A stretch of DNA of 64,000 bases from Bacillus sp. ISL-51 (GTDB taxonomy: Bacteria; Bacillota; Bacilli; Bacillales; Bacillaceae). The first letter of the stretch is position 1. Each line of letters begins with the position of its first letter. The notes under the pieces were generated by a model. The model was not told the DNA's origin and made no database searches. It saw only the letters and a program-made list of their open reading frames with translations. The stretch is from positions 372,001-436,000 of the forward strand of contig NZ_JAGGQB010000005.1 in NCBI RefSeq assembly GCF_018613535.1, read 5' to 3'. Shown one piece after another: positions 8,084 to 16,240 of this stretch. Position numbers and translations under genes: made by a program.

Positions 8084-10372
8084 ATGACAACAATTAAAAC
8101 TTCGAATCTGGGTTTTCCGAGAATCGGCTTGAACAGAGAATGGAAAAAAGCGCTTGAGGCGTATTGGAAAGGAAATACCGACAAAGAAACATTTCTTAAA
8201 GAACTTGACGGACTATTTTTATCCGCGGTCAAAACACAGCTTGATCAGCATATCGATATTGTGCCGGTGTCTGATTTCACCCATTATGACCATGTGCTTG
8301 ATACAGCCGTCAGCTTTAACTGGATTCCGGAAAGGTTCCGCAGCATTACCGATCCCGTTGATACATATTTCGCCATTGCCCGCGGCGCAAAAGATGCCGT
8401 TTCTAGTGAAATGACAAAATGGTTTAATACCAACTACCATTACATCGTTCCTGAATATGACAAAAGCCTGGAATTCCGCTTAACAAGAAACAAGCAGCTT
8501 GACGATTACCGCCGGATTAAAGAAGAATTCGGAGCGGAAACAAAACCTGTTATCGTCGGCCCGTTCACATTTGTCACGCTTGCCAAAGGCTATGAACAAT
8601 CAGAAGCGAAAGCCATTCAAAAACGCCTCGTCCCTCTTTACGTCCAGCTTTTGAAAGAGCTTGAAGCAGAAGGCGTCAAATGGGTTCAAATTGATGAGCC
8701 TGCGCTCGTGACAGCTTCTTCTGAAGATGTCCGCGCCGCAAAAGAACTCTATGAAGAAATCACAAAAGAGCTGTCAGGCTTGAATGTTCTTTTACAAACG
8801 TATTTTGATTCCGTTGATGCTTACGAAGAACTGATTTCTTATCCGGTACAAGGCATCGGGCTTGATTTCGTGCATGATAAAGGCAGAAACCTTGAACAGC
8901 TGAAATCGCACGGCTTCCCGAAAGATAAAGTGCTGGCAGCAGGTGTGATCGACGGACGCAACATTTGGAAGATCGATGCTGAGGAACGCCTTGATGCGGT
9001 TCTAGACATTCTCGGCCACGCGGATATTGAAGAGTTGTGGATTCAGCCTTCCAGCAGTCTGCTGCACGTCCCGGTAGCGAAACATCCTGACGAGCACCTG
9101 GAAAAGGATTTGCTGAACGGACTGTCATACGCAAAAGAAAAATTAGCTGAACTTGATGTCTTGAAGAAAGGGCTTTTGTCCGGAAAAGCCGCGATCAGCG
9201 AACAGATTGAGCAATCCAAGGCAGCTCTGGATGCTTTGAAAGCTTTCGCTACAGGAGCAAACTCCGATCAAAAAGATGAGCTTAATCAATTGACAGAACG
9301 AGATTTTTCCCGTCCTGTGCCGTTTGAAGAGCGTCTCGCACTTCAGAATGAATCGCTCGGCCTTCCCCTTCTGCCGACGACGACGATCGGGAGCTTCCCG
9401 CAGTCTGCTGAAGTGCGCAGCGCGCGTCAAAAATGGCGGAAAAAAGAGTGGACTGATGAACAGTACCAAGCATTTATTAATGCAGAAACAAAACGCTGGA
9501 TTGACATCCAGGAAGAAATCGGACTCGACGTGCTCGTTCACGGAGAATTCGAACGGACGGACATGGTTGAATATTTCGGTGAAAAACTCGCCGGTTTCGC
9601 CTTTACAAAATATGCTTGGGTGCAATCTTACGGTTCACGCTGCGTCCGTCCGCCGGTCATTTTCGGAGATGTCGAATTTATCGAACCGATGACTGTAAAG
9701 GATACGGTTTACGCCCAATCGCTGACAGAAAAACATCTGAAAGGCATGCTGACGGGCCCTGTTACCATTTTAAACTGGTCATTCCCGCGTGTGGATATTT
9801 CCAGAAAAGAAATCGCCTTCCAAATCGGCCTCGCCCTCAGAAAAGAGGTAAAAGCGCTTGAGGATGCCGGTATTCAGATTATCCAAGTGGATGAACCGGC
9901 GCTTCGGGAAGGTCTTCCGTTAAAAACGCAGGATTGGGATGAATATTTAACATGGGCTGCAGAAGCATTCAGATTAACGACGTCTTCTGTGAAAAATGAA
10001 ACGCAAATCCATACACATATGTGTTACAGCAACTTTGAAGATATCGTTGATACGATTAATGACCTTGACGCAGATGTAATTACGATCGAACACAGCAGAA
10101 GCCATGGAGGATTTTTAGAATACTTGAAAGAACACCCTTACGTAAAAGGCCTCGGGCTCGGCGTATATGACATTCACAGCCCGCGTGTTCCGGCTACTGA
10201 AGAAATCTATCAAATTATCGATGACGCGCTTGCAGTGTGTCCGACTGACCGTTTCTGGGTGAACCCGGACTGCGGGCTTAAAACAAGACAGCAGGAAGAA
10301 ACCGTTGCGGCTTTAAAAAATATGGTGGACGCGGCGAAGCAGGCCAGAAAGAAGCAAACTCAGCTTGTATGA
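8084..10372 (+). CDS. metE: Cobalamin-independent methionine synthase MetE
   Basis: This 762-residue enzyme transfers a methyl group from 5-methyltetrahydropteroyl-triglutamate to homocysteine, the last step of methionine synthesis. Two homologous barrels are visible. The N-terminal one starts with [14 protein letters not shown]; the C-terminal one starts near [12 protein letters not shown] and holds the zinc ligands (HTHMCYSNF, a downstream Glu, and NPDCGLKTR) and the homocysteine-binding region. The ATG at 8084 has AAGGAGGAG in front; the longer frame begins inside the terminator. It is controlled by the SAM-I riboswitch and ends at its own terminator. Confidence 0.96.
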   Translation: MTTIKTSNLGFPRIGLNREWKKALEAYWKGNTDKETFLKELDGLFLSAVKTQLDQHIDIVPVSDFTHYDHVLDTAVSFNWIPERFRSITDPVDTYFAIARGAKDAVSSEMTKWFNTNYHYIVPEYDKSLEFRLTRNKQLDDYRRIKEEFGAETKPVIVGPFTFVTLAKGYEQSEAKAIQKRLVPLYVQLLKELEAEGVKWVQIDEPALVTASSEDVRAAKELYEEITKELSGLNVLLQTYFDSVDAYEELISYPVQGIGLDFVHDKGRNLEQLKSHGFPKDKVLAAGVIDGRNIWKIDAEERLDAVLDILGHADIEELWIQPSSSLLHVPVAKHPDEHLEKDLLNGLSYAKEKLAELDVLKKGLLSGKAAISEQIEQSKAALDALKAFATGANSDQKDELNQLTERDFSRPVPFEERLALQNESLGLPLLPTTTIGSFPQSAEVRSARQKWRKKEWTDEQYQAFINAETKRWIDIQEEIGLDVLVHGEFERTDMVEYFGEKLAGFAFTKYAWVQSYGSRCVRPPVIFGDVEFIEPMTVKDTVYAQSLTEKHLKGMLTGPVTILNWSFPRVDISRKEIAFQIGLALRKEVKALEDAGIQIIQVDEPALREGLPLKTQDWDEYLTWAAEAFRLTTSSVKNETQIHTHMCYSNFEDIVDTINDLDADVITIEHSRSHGGFLEYLKEHPYVKGLGLGVYDIHSPRVPATEEIYQIIDDALAVCPTDRFWVNPDCGLKTRQQEETVAALKNMVDAAKQARKKQTQLV

Positions 10373-10375
10373 CGA

Positions 10376-10412
10376 AAAAAACCATCCGTTTTCAGGCGGA
10401 TGGTTTTTTCTA
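10376..10412 (+). terminator. Terminator after metE
   Basis: An AACCATCCG/CGGATGGTT hairpin is flanked by A and T runs directly behind the metE stop. It can also act on minus-strand transcripts. Confidence 0.9.
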
Positions 10413-10413
10413 T

Positions 10414-10612
10414 TATAATGAAGCGATCATATCACGGTATGAGCCGTCCCCTTCTTTTTCAATGGTGATGTCCCGTTTTTCGTCAACTGCCAGTACAGTC
10501 AGAGATGTATCATGAATATAGGAAGAGTTCCAAAGTTCGGAAAGCTCCCGCTGTTTCACATTTTTTTGCTTGAAGGGATCCTTTTTAACCGTACGAAACT
10601 TGAGTGATCTAT
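10414..10612 (-). pseudogene. Unidentified gene remnant (C-terminal fragment)
   Basis: An open minus-strand frame of about 65 codons ends in TAA at 10414 and is closed upstream by a stop near 10613. It contains no credible start with a ribosome site. The peptide (…DPFKQKNVKQRELSELWNSS… to …GDGSYRDMIASL) has normal protein composition, so it looks like the C-terminal end of a lost gene. I do not recognise the family; it does not resemble GuaD, the gene expected here in B. subtilis. It borders the accessory island. Confidence 0.35.
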
Positions 10613-10635
10613 ATTAATTTATAAGGGAGGACATT

Positions 10636-11050
10636 GTGTCACAGCCTGATTTACCTAATATCACCCCTGTCGTTACACATTCCAGAGACGATACCATTAA
10701 CCTTCTGCTTTCATCTATTGCTATGGAAGAGCTGGGAATGGCCCATATAATGATCAGAACCTTTCTGCTGATATTACGGTTAATGCGGCAAACACTGTGT
10801 TTACTATCGGACCGGCAGGGAGATATTATATCTCTTACCAGATCAATTTAACGGCCGGATTACTGGTAAGCTCACGTGTTTTAATTAGTGGTACAGCATT
10901 TACAAGTTCAATTATTGCTCCGGTCGCATCTTTGGCAAATTTTAATAACTCCTTTATTGTTTCGCTGACTGCCGGAAGTACAATTCAGCTGCAGCTGCGC
11001 TGCTTGCGGGCAGTGCGAGAGCGGCTTTAAACATTACCCGTTTGTCCTGA
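10636..11050 (+). pseudogene. Collagen-like/BclA-type spore surface protein, internally deleted and frameshifted
   Basis: A GTG at 10636 (after AAGGGAGG) opens a frame starting VSQPDLPNITPVVTHS. This is a near copy of the N-terminus of the intact gene at 12695-13300 (shared NLLLSS.AMEE.G..HI). After about 37 codons the homology stops near 10750 and a different frame continues with DITVNAANTVFTIGPAGRYY and LTAGLLVSSRVLI, which resembles the trimeric C-terminal head of BclA-type collagen-like proteins. The collagen-like middle is missing. A second shift near 10985 moves to a frame ending AALNITRLS and TGA at 11050, a typical end for that domain. The structure is best explained by deletion plus point decay. 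Confidence 0.72.
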
Positions 11051-11058
11051 GTGCAGAT

Positions 11059-11098
11059 AAAAAAAGGATCAGGCGTTTGTCCGCTGATCCTTTTTCAA
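11059..11098. terminator. Bidirectional terminator
   Basis: An AAAAAGGATCAG/CTGATCCTTTTT hairpin lies between the pseudogene on the plus strand and the glycosyltransferase pseudogene on the minus strand, overlapping the latter's 3' end. Confidence 0.85.
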
Positions 11099-12195
11099 TT
11101 GAGACAGAAGCGCTTGCGCCGGTTTGAATTGCGGGTTGGCTTTTACGGATTTTTTGGCGTAAGCGATGGCCGTCATCTCATGATTTAATTCGGCATGGCA
11201 CATTGCCATGTAATAAAAAGCCCTGAAGTCAGCGGCTCCTTTTAAAATAAGGTGTTCCGCGTTTTCTTCTTGAATCTGCGTTCCGCTTTCAAATGCTTTT
11301 ATCGCTGCCCGGTACTTTTTAAGATGGTATAAAACAAGGCCTTTATAATAGTGCAGATTGCTGTAATCAGGGTACAGCCTGAGCACTTTATCAATTCCCT
11401 GCTCCGCTTCATCATACCTTTTCAGCTCAAGTAAAATCGTATATTTTAAATAATATAAGAGAGACGGCGGCATCCGTTTTTCACTTAAAAACTGAAAAAT
11501 CGAACCGTTGACAAGGTGCAGCGCTTTTTCATAATCTTTTATTCTATAGCATTCACTTGCCAAATGATAGACAAGCCAAGGATCGGGATTTTCCTGAGAA
11601 AGCTCTTCATTTAAAATGCTGATGTTCCGTTTATGTTTTTGCTTTACTTTTTCTTCTTGCTCCAAGTAGCCATAGTGATGAATCACACAAGGAAGGGTAA
11701 AAAAAGCTTTGTTATCTTCCTCATTGGCGGATGTGATAGTTTCATGTATTCTGCCTTGATAATAGAGGCCTTGCCTGTTTCTGAACAGCTTGGCTGCATG
11801 CTTTCAAACGCTTCGTTTTCGTCTAAGGGCTTCCCCGTATAATTTACGATTTTTAAGAGGCCGCGGCTCGGCAATTCGTCATGCAGCAGCGCGGTTAAAA
11901 AACTGCCCGTCTCCTGATCAATCTCCTCGTCAGCGTCTAATATTAAAATCCAATCTCCCTCGGCATGCTGCAGGCCGTAATTTCTCGCCTTTGAAAAGTC
12001 ATTTTCCCATTGAAAGTCAAACACTTTGGCATTAAAGCTTCTGCAAATGGCTTTTGTATTATCCTGTGATCCCGTGTCTACAATAACGATATCATCCGTG
12101 ATGTCTTGTACACTTGATAAACAACGGGAAATGTGGCGTTCTTCGTTTTTTACAATCATACAAAGAGTCAGCTTACTCTCCGGATTTCCGCTCAT
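11069..12195 (-). pseudogene. Glycosyltransferase family 2 with C-terminal TPR domain, single frameshift
   Basis: Two frames together encode one GT2-TPR protein of about 375 residues. The first (12195 down to 11683) starts LTLCMIVKNEE and has the nucleotide-sugar motif ILDADEE. It leaves frame after EAFES near 11800. In the other frame the expected GT2 continuation appears at once: HAAKLFRNRQGLYYQGRIHE, then VIHHYGYLEQEEK, then tetratricopeptide helices to 11069. Adding one base to the GAAAGCATGCA segment restores the whole gene. Such enzymes often glycosylate surface proteins, and a collagen-like pseudogene lies next door. A sequencing error could give the same picture. Confidence 0.8.
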
Positions 12196-12199
12196 TTTC

Positions 12200-12673
12200 T
12201 CACCTTTCTCGTTTTTGGAGTTGTTGATTGAACCAAGGCCGTCCTGGCTTTCCGTTCATCGTTACGACAGTTGGACGGACCCATCTGACGGCGGATTCAG
12301 CAGGTGTTTCTATTTCATGTTCCTGCCATTGCTGAAGCAGCCTTATCGCCTGTTTCGTAATGGGATGTGCCTGAAATTCCCTGGGGCATTCAGAAATGAA
12401 TTTTTTCGTACGGGCCGCAACAGCCTTCATTTCATGAAAGTGCCTCTCATACATATGCTTCTGCTCCCTTTCCAAACTGATCATTAAAAACAGCCGCCCG
12501 CCCGTTTCCATCTGCCAGCGGCACAATGCGGAAAATAACCTGATCTCTTCTTTATAGTTTGAATTTCCCCTCTTATCGACTGTGATGGTTAATATATTTA
12601 ACAAAGCGATTGTGAGACAATGCATGGCTTCAAACGATGCCTTGCGGGCCTTTTTTATTTCTTGATACGGCAT
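12200..12673 (-). CDS. Hypothetical protein in the spore-surface island
   Basis: A 157-residue product with no family I recognise. It has a hydrophobic stretch near residues 20-35, a long charged helical middle (KHMYERHFHEMKAV…) and a C-terminal segment with PTVVTMNGKPGRPWF. It has no clear signal peptide. I chose the ATG at 12673 because GGGTG lies six bases upstream; a GTG three codons earlier is possible. It lies between the acidic repeat gene (22-base gap) and the glycosyltransferase pseudogene (4-base gap), in one apparent minus-strand operon, so it may share their surface role. Confidence 0.7.
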   Translation of the reverse strand: MPYQEIKKARKASFEAMHCLTIALLNILTITVDKRGNSNYKEEIRLFSALCRWQMETGGRLFLMISLEREQKHMYERHFHEMKAVAARTKKFISECPREFQAHPITKQAIRLLQQWQEHEIETPAESAVRWVRPTVVTMNGKPGRPWFNQQLQKRER

Positions 12674-12694
12674 CTGTTTCACCCGTCTCTCATT

Positions 12695-13300
12695 TTATGA
12701 ACGTTCCTCTCTGTCTTCTTTACTGCCGCACTCCTCACATTCCTCACCTTCACAAGCCTCACACTCACAGCAATCAATGCGGCCGTAAAACAGCCCGTCA
12801 CACGGATCAGCATCAGGCGGCGGATTCGGAAAGTACGGGTCTTCAGGTTCATCAGGATCATTGGGGTCTTCAGGGTCCCGCGGTTCGTCTGGATCGTCCG
12901 GATTGTCCGGATCGTTGAGGTCTTCAGGGTCCCATGGGTCGTCTGGATCGTCTGGATCGTCTGGATCATCTGGTTCGTCCGGATCATCAGGATCATTGGC
13001 GTCCATACAGAGCTGAGAGTCCTGTAAATAGATAATATCCTCCAGCTTTGTCTGCAAAAGGAGCTGGGATTTCATGACAGTGCGCAAGAGCCGTTCTGTG
13101 CTTCTATTTAACCCTAACAATTCCCGGAATGGAGGATCATCGAAAGCGTCGAGATACGTTTGGATTTTTTCCGCTTCCGCCTGCAAAATATGGGATAGCC
13201 CGATTTCTTCCATTGCCACGGATGAAAGTAGAAGATTCAGGGTTTCACATCTGGTGAGTGTAACGTCGGGGGTGATGTTCGGTATGTTTGGAAGAGACAT
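12695..13300 (-). CDS. Acidic Asp-Pro repeat protein with spore-surface-type N-terminus and Cys-rich tail
   Basis: This 201-residue protein has three parts. The N-terminal 95 residues (MSLPNIPNITPDVTLTR… to …LLLQTKLEDIIY) belong to the helical leader found, to my knowledge, on many Bacillaceae collagen-like or spore-surface proteins; the pseudogene at 10636 begins with the same leader. Residues about 100-160 are a run of DPDDPDEP-type triplets, in place of a collagen-like repeat. The tail has CCECEACEGEECEEC, a cysteine and glutamate cluster. The ATG at 13300 follows CGAGGGAG. The charge suggests Ca2+ or other metal binding, or an extended hydrated coat layer; this is inference. Confidence 0.82.
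   Translation of the reverse strand: MSLPNIPNITPDVTLTRCETLNLLLSSVAMEEIGLSHILQAEAEKIQTYLDAFDDPPFRELLGLNRSTERLLRTVMKSQLLLQTKLEDIIYLQDSQLCMDANDPDDPDEPDDPDDPDDPDDPWDPEDLNDPDNPDDPDEPRDPEDPNDPDEPEDPYFPNPPPDADPCDGLFYGRIDCCECEACEGEECEECGSKEDREERS
12830..13005 (-). repeat. Degenerate 9-base repeats encoding Asp-Pro-Asp/Glu triplets
   Basis: The DNA is made of imperfect GGATCGTCT/GGATCATCT-type units that encode DDP or DEP triplets on the minus strand. Copy number is likely to vary between strains by slippage. Confidence 0.8.
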
Positions 13301-13390
13301 CGATTTCTCCCTCGTTTCTCATGGTGTATGATGCGCTATATATTATTCTTATTCCGAGAGAGAAGAGATCATTACTGATGTTTTCAGCAT

Positions 13391-13430
13391 AAAAAAACAT
13401 CCCGTACGCCTGATCCGGGATGTTTGCCAG
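13391..13430 (-). terminator. Terminator after ohrB
   Basis: On the minus strand an ACATCCCGGATCAGG..GTACGGGATGT hairpin is followed by a T run. Confidence 0.8.
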
Positions 13431-13432
13431 TT

Positions 13433-13843
13433 TTATTTCAGCTCAAGTTTGACATCAACATTTCCTCTTGTCGCCTTTGAGTATGGGCAGAACTCGTGGG
13501 CTTCCTGAACAAGTTTCTGTGCTGTTTCTTTATCCAGCCCTTTTGTATCAATGACAAGCGTTACGCCGATTTTAAATCCGCCGTCGCTTTCATCCTTCAT
13601 AAGGCTGACTTGCCCTTCGATTTCAGATTTTATGTCGATTTTATGTTTTTTGGCGGCGAGCTCGAGCGCTCCCCCGAAACAAGCTGCATATCCCGCTGCG
13701 AAAAGCTGTTCAGGATTTGTTCCGGTTTCTCCGTCTTTTTTTTCATTCGGCATGACGACATTAAAATCCAGCACGCCGTCGTCTGATTTGATATGCCCTG
13801 CCCGTCCGCCGACTGCGGTCGCTTTTGAAGTAAATAGTGCCAT
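13433..13843 (-). CDS. ohrB: Organic hydroperoxide resistance protein OhrB
   Basis: A 136-residue OsmC/Ohr-family peroxidase that reduces organic hydroperoxides with a reactive cysteine pair, Cys55 (AGYAACFGG) and Cys119 (EFCPYSKATRGN). Arg14 in the VGGRAGH segment is the family's conserved arginine. The sequence fits OhrB better than OhrA (MALF start, NVVMPNEKKDG segment). The ATG at 13843 follows AGGAGG. A near-perfect SigB promoter lies upstream, so it should be a general-stress gene, unlike its OhrR-controlled paralogue at 14452. It diverges from ohrR. Confidence 0.93.
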   Translation of the reverse strand: MALFTSKATAVGGRAGHIKSDDGVLDFNVVMPNEKKDGETGTNPEQLFAAGYAACFGGALELAAKKHKIDIKSEIEGQVSLMKDESDGGFKIGVTLVIDTKGLDKETAQKLVQEAHEFCPYSKATRGNVDVKLELK

Positions 13844-13879
13844 TTGTTATCAGCCTCCTCATTGTACTTATTGTTTATA

Positions 13880-13903
13880 TTACCCATGCACATATTTTTA
13901 AAC
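13880..13903 (-). promoter_or_regulatory. SigB-type promoter of ohrB
   Basis: On the minus strand GTTTAA (13898-13903) and GGGTAA (13880-13885) are spaced by 12 bases, close to the SigB consensus GTTTAA-N12-14-GGGTAT, about 40 bases before the ohrB start. Confidence 0.8.
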
Positions 13904-13974
13904 ATGATAGGAATAGGAAATAGGTCATTTTTCGGATACAATAGGAGTAACGTTAACAAAGAGTTGGTGAAAAC

Positions 13975-14421
13975 ATGGCAGAAAAAGAATTTGAACATAT
14001 GAAACTGGAGAATCAGCTTTGTTTTTTGCTGTATGCAAGCTCAAGGGAAATGACGAAAAGATATAAACCCCTCCTTGATAAGCTGAATGTGACCTATCCG
14101 CAATATTTGGCCCTGCTTTTATTATGGGAACATGAGGAGCTGAATGTAAAACGGATGGGTGAGCTCCTGTATCTGGACTCCGGAACCCTTACTCCGATGC
14201 TCAAGCGGATGGAGCAGCACGGAATCATTATGAGAAAAAGATCGGCAGAAGATGAACGGTCCGTCACCATCCGGCTGACGGATAAAGGACGGGCTTTACA
14301 GGAAACGGCGGCGGATATTCCCAGTGTCATGCTCGAGCAGACGGGACGTTCTGAAGAGGAATTAAAGCAGTTAAAGCGCTCCCTTTATGAGCTGTTGAAA
14401 ACATTGCACTGCATAAAATGA
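13975..14421 (+). CDS. ohrR: Organic hydroperoxide-sensing repressor OhrR
   Basis: A 148-residue MarR-family winged-helix repressor. The peroxide-sensing cysteine is Cys16 (ENQLCFLLYASSRE), equivalent to Cys15 of B. subtilis OhrR; as in that one-Cys type, no other cysteine precedes the last few residues. The recognition helix region is LYLDSGTLTPMLKRME and the wing is KRSAEDERSVTIRL. Oxidation of Cys16 releases OhrR from the ohrA operator. The gene sits between ohrB (divergent) and ohrA (convergent), the usual arrangement. Confidence 0.94.
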   Translation: MAEKEFEHMKLENQLCFLLYASSREMTKRYKPLLDKLNVTYPQYLALLLLWEHEELNVKRMGELLYLDSGTLTPMLKRMEQHGIIMRKRSAEDERSVTIRLTDKGRALQETAADIPSVMLEQTGRSEEELKQLKRSLYELLKTLHCIK

Positions 14422-14452
14422 GGATGCCCTTCATCAGGCATCCTCATTTTTT
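14418..14452. terminator. Bidirectional terminator between ohrR and ohrA
   Basis: An AATGAGGATGCC/GGCATCCTCATT hairpin with flanking A and T residues lies between the converging genes. Confidence 0.92.
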
Positions 14453-14877
14453 TATTCTGCTGCTTGAAGCTTCACTTCAATATTCCCGGCTGTTGCTTTT
14501 GAATAAGGGCAGACACCGTGGGCTTTTTGGATGAGTGCTTCCAGATCCGCTTTATCGATACCGGACGCTTTGACTTGCAGGGAAACGCCGAGTTTATAGC
14601 CTTGATCCGCTTCATCTTTTAATAAACTTACGTGTGCTGTGACTTCTGTTTCAATCTTGAGGCGCTCTTTTCTGGCTACAAGCTGAAGGGCGCTGTCAAA
14701 GCAGGCGGAATATCCGGCGGCAAACAGCTGTTCAGGGTTTGTTGCATGTTCCAGCTGTTTCGCACGCGGCGTTCCCGGCATTGCGACATCAAGGTTCAGC
14801 ACCCCGTCAGATGACGTTACTTTTCCTTCTCTTCCGCCGGCGGCTGATACTGTTGCAGTAAATAATGGTTTTGTCAT
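14452..14877 (-). CDS. ohrA: Organic hydroperoxide resistance protein OhrA
   Basis: A 141-residue Ohr peroxidase with catalytic Cys59 (AGYSACFDS) and Cys123 (HGVCPYSKATAGN), and arginine in GGREGKV. The MTKPLFTATVSA start and AMPGTPRAK segment match OhrA. I chose the ATG at 14877, seven bases after AGAGGTG; a GTG three codons upstream overlaps that site. An OhrR-type inverted repeat lies in the promoter region, so expression should be induced by organic peroxides. Adjacent to proA as in B. subtilis. Confidence 0.93.
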   Translation of the reverse strand: MTKPLFTATVSAAGGREGKVTSSDGVLNLDVAMPGTPRAKQLEHATNPEQLFAAGYSACFDSALQLVARKERLKIETEVTAHVSLLKDEADQGYKLGVSLQVKASGIDKADLEALIQKAHGVCPYSKATAGNIEVKLQAAE

Positions 14878-14901
14878 GAGATTCACCTCTAATATATTTT
14901 A

Positions 14902-14921
14902 TACAATCATATTGTACACAA
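14902..14921 (-). promoter_or_regulatory. OhrR operator in front of ohrA
   Basis: TACAAT-CAT-ATTGTA is a perfect 6+3+6 inverted repeat, followed by an overlapping TTGTACACAA. It matches the TACAATT/AATTGTA type of site described for OhrR at B. subtilis ohrA and overlaps the likely -10 region. Confidence 0.75.
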
Positions 14922-14951
14922 TTTAAATAGGGACGTCAATCTTTCCGCAAC

Positions 14952-14989
14952 ATAAAAAAGCTTACCCCTGAAAAGGGATAAGCTTTAAA
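14952..14989 (-). terminator. Terminator after proA
   Basis: On the minus strand AAAGCTTATCCC/GGGGTAAGCTTT is followed by TTTTTT, just past the proA stop. Confidence 0.9.
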
Positions 14990-14992
14990 CAG

Positions 14993-16240
14993 TCATACGC
15001 GGATTTGTCCGTTTCCTTTGATAATGATCTTTGTTGAAGTTAACGCAGGCAGCCCCATCGGTCCTCTCGCATGGAGTTTTTGCGTGCTGATGCCGATTTC
15101 GGCTCCGTATCCGAATTCAAAGCCGTCTGTAAATCGGGTAGATGCATTGTGATATACAGCGGCAGCATCAACGGCCGTCTGGAAATATGCCGCGTTTTCG
15201 TTATTTTCAGTCAGAATGGCTTCTGAATGGTTTGTGCCGTATTGCTGGATATGGCGGACTGCCTCCCGGACGTCCGGCACTGTTTTCACACTGAGAATCG
15301 GCGCCAGATACTCCGCTCCCCAATCGGCCTCTTCTGCTTGTTTCGCTTCCGGCTTCAGCTTGCATATGACGTGATCTCCGCGAAGCTCCACTCCTGCTTT
15401 TACAAGCTGGTTCAATAGCTCTAAACCGTGCTCATTCGCCCAGTTTTCATGAATCAAAAGAGATTCAATCGCATTACAAACGGAAGGCCGCTGTGTTTTG
15501 GCGTTGATCACGACCTCACTTGCCATTTTTGGATCTGCTGATTCATCTATGTATACATGGCAGTTCCCCGCTCCGGTTTCTAACACGGGCACGGTTGATT
15601 CCCTGACCACCAGATCAATCAGATTTTTGCCGCCGCGCGGGATTAATACATCCAATCCGTCATTTAATGTAAAAAGCTGCTTCGCGGTTTCTTTGCTTGT
15701 ATCTTCGATAAGCTGAATCGCATCGACCGGAAGCTTTGAAAGCCCAAGCGCCCGTTTCATCACGCTGACAAGCGCTTTGTTGCTGTGGATCGCTGACGAA
15801 CTCCCCCGCAGCACAACCGTGTTTCCTGTTTTTAAGCAAAGTGTGGCCGCATCGACGGTTACGTTAGGTCTGGCTTCATAAATCATGCCTACGACTCCGA
15901 GCGGCACGCGGATTTTTTCGATAGATAAGCCGTTCTCTTTTTGAATGGTTTCCAATGTTTCACCGACGGGGTCTTTAAGCCCGATCAATAATTCCACCGC
16001 GTCCGCTATGTCGAGGAGGCGTTTTTCGTCAAGGGTCAGCCTGTCGATAATGTCAGGTGTCAGCCCTCTTTTTTTTCCCGCTTCAATATCTTTTTGATTT
16101 TCTGTTAAAATCAATTGGCGTTCGTTTCTGAGTCCGCCTGCAATGAATTGCAGCGCTTCGTTTTTTTCCGCCGTCGTTTTCATGACCATTTCGGCAGCCG
16201 CTTCTTTTGCCAAAGCCGCTTTTTGCAATACTTCACTCAT
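14993..16240 (-). CDS. proA: Gamma-glutamyl phosphate reductase ProA
   Basis: The 415-residue enzyme reduces gamma-glutamyl phosphate with NADPH to glutamate semialdehyde, the second step of proline synthesis. It is an aldehyde-dehydrogenase-fold protein with catalytic Cys255 ([11 protein letters not shown]) and the family segment RPNVTVDAA (124-132). The start overlaps the proB stop by four bases, indicating translational coupling. Both genes lie behind a T-box leader, so the pair should respond to proline starvation. Confidence 0.96.
   Translation of the reverse strand: MSEVLQKAALAKEAAAEMVMKTTAEKNEALQFIAGGLRNERQLILTENQKDIEAGKKRGLTPDIIDRLTLDEKRLLDIADAVELLIGLKDPVGETLETIQKENGLSIEKIRVPLGVVGMIYEARPNVTVDAATLCLKTGNTVVLRGSSSAIHSNKALVSVMKRALGLSKLPVDAIQLIEDTSKETAKQLFTLNDGLDVLIPRGGKNLIDLVVRESTVPVLETGAGNCHVYIDESADPKMASEVVINAKTQRPSVCNAIESLLIHENWANEHGLELLNQLVKAGVELRGDHVICKLKPEAKQAEEADWGAEYLAPILSVKTVPDVREAVRHIQQYGTNHSEAILTENNENAAYFQTAVDAAAVYHNASTRFTDGFEFGYGAEIGISTQKLHARGPMGLPALTSTKIIIKGNGQIRV

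Noticed and set aside
12637..12996. Frames on both strands through the Asp-Pro repeat
   Set aside because: Low-complexity triplet DNA stays open in several frames; only the DPD frame has a leader, ribosome site and tail.
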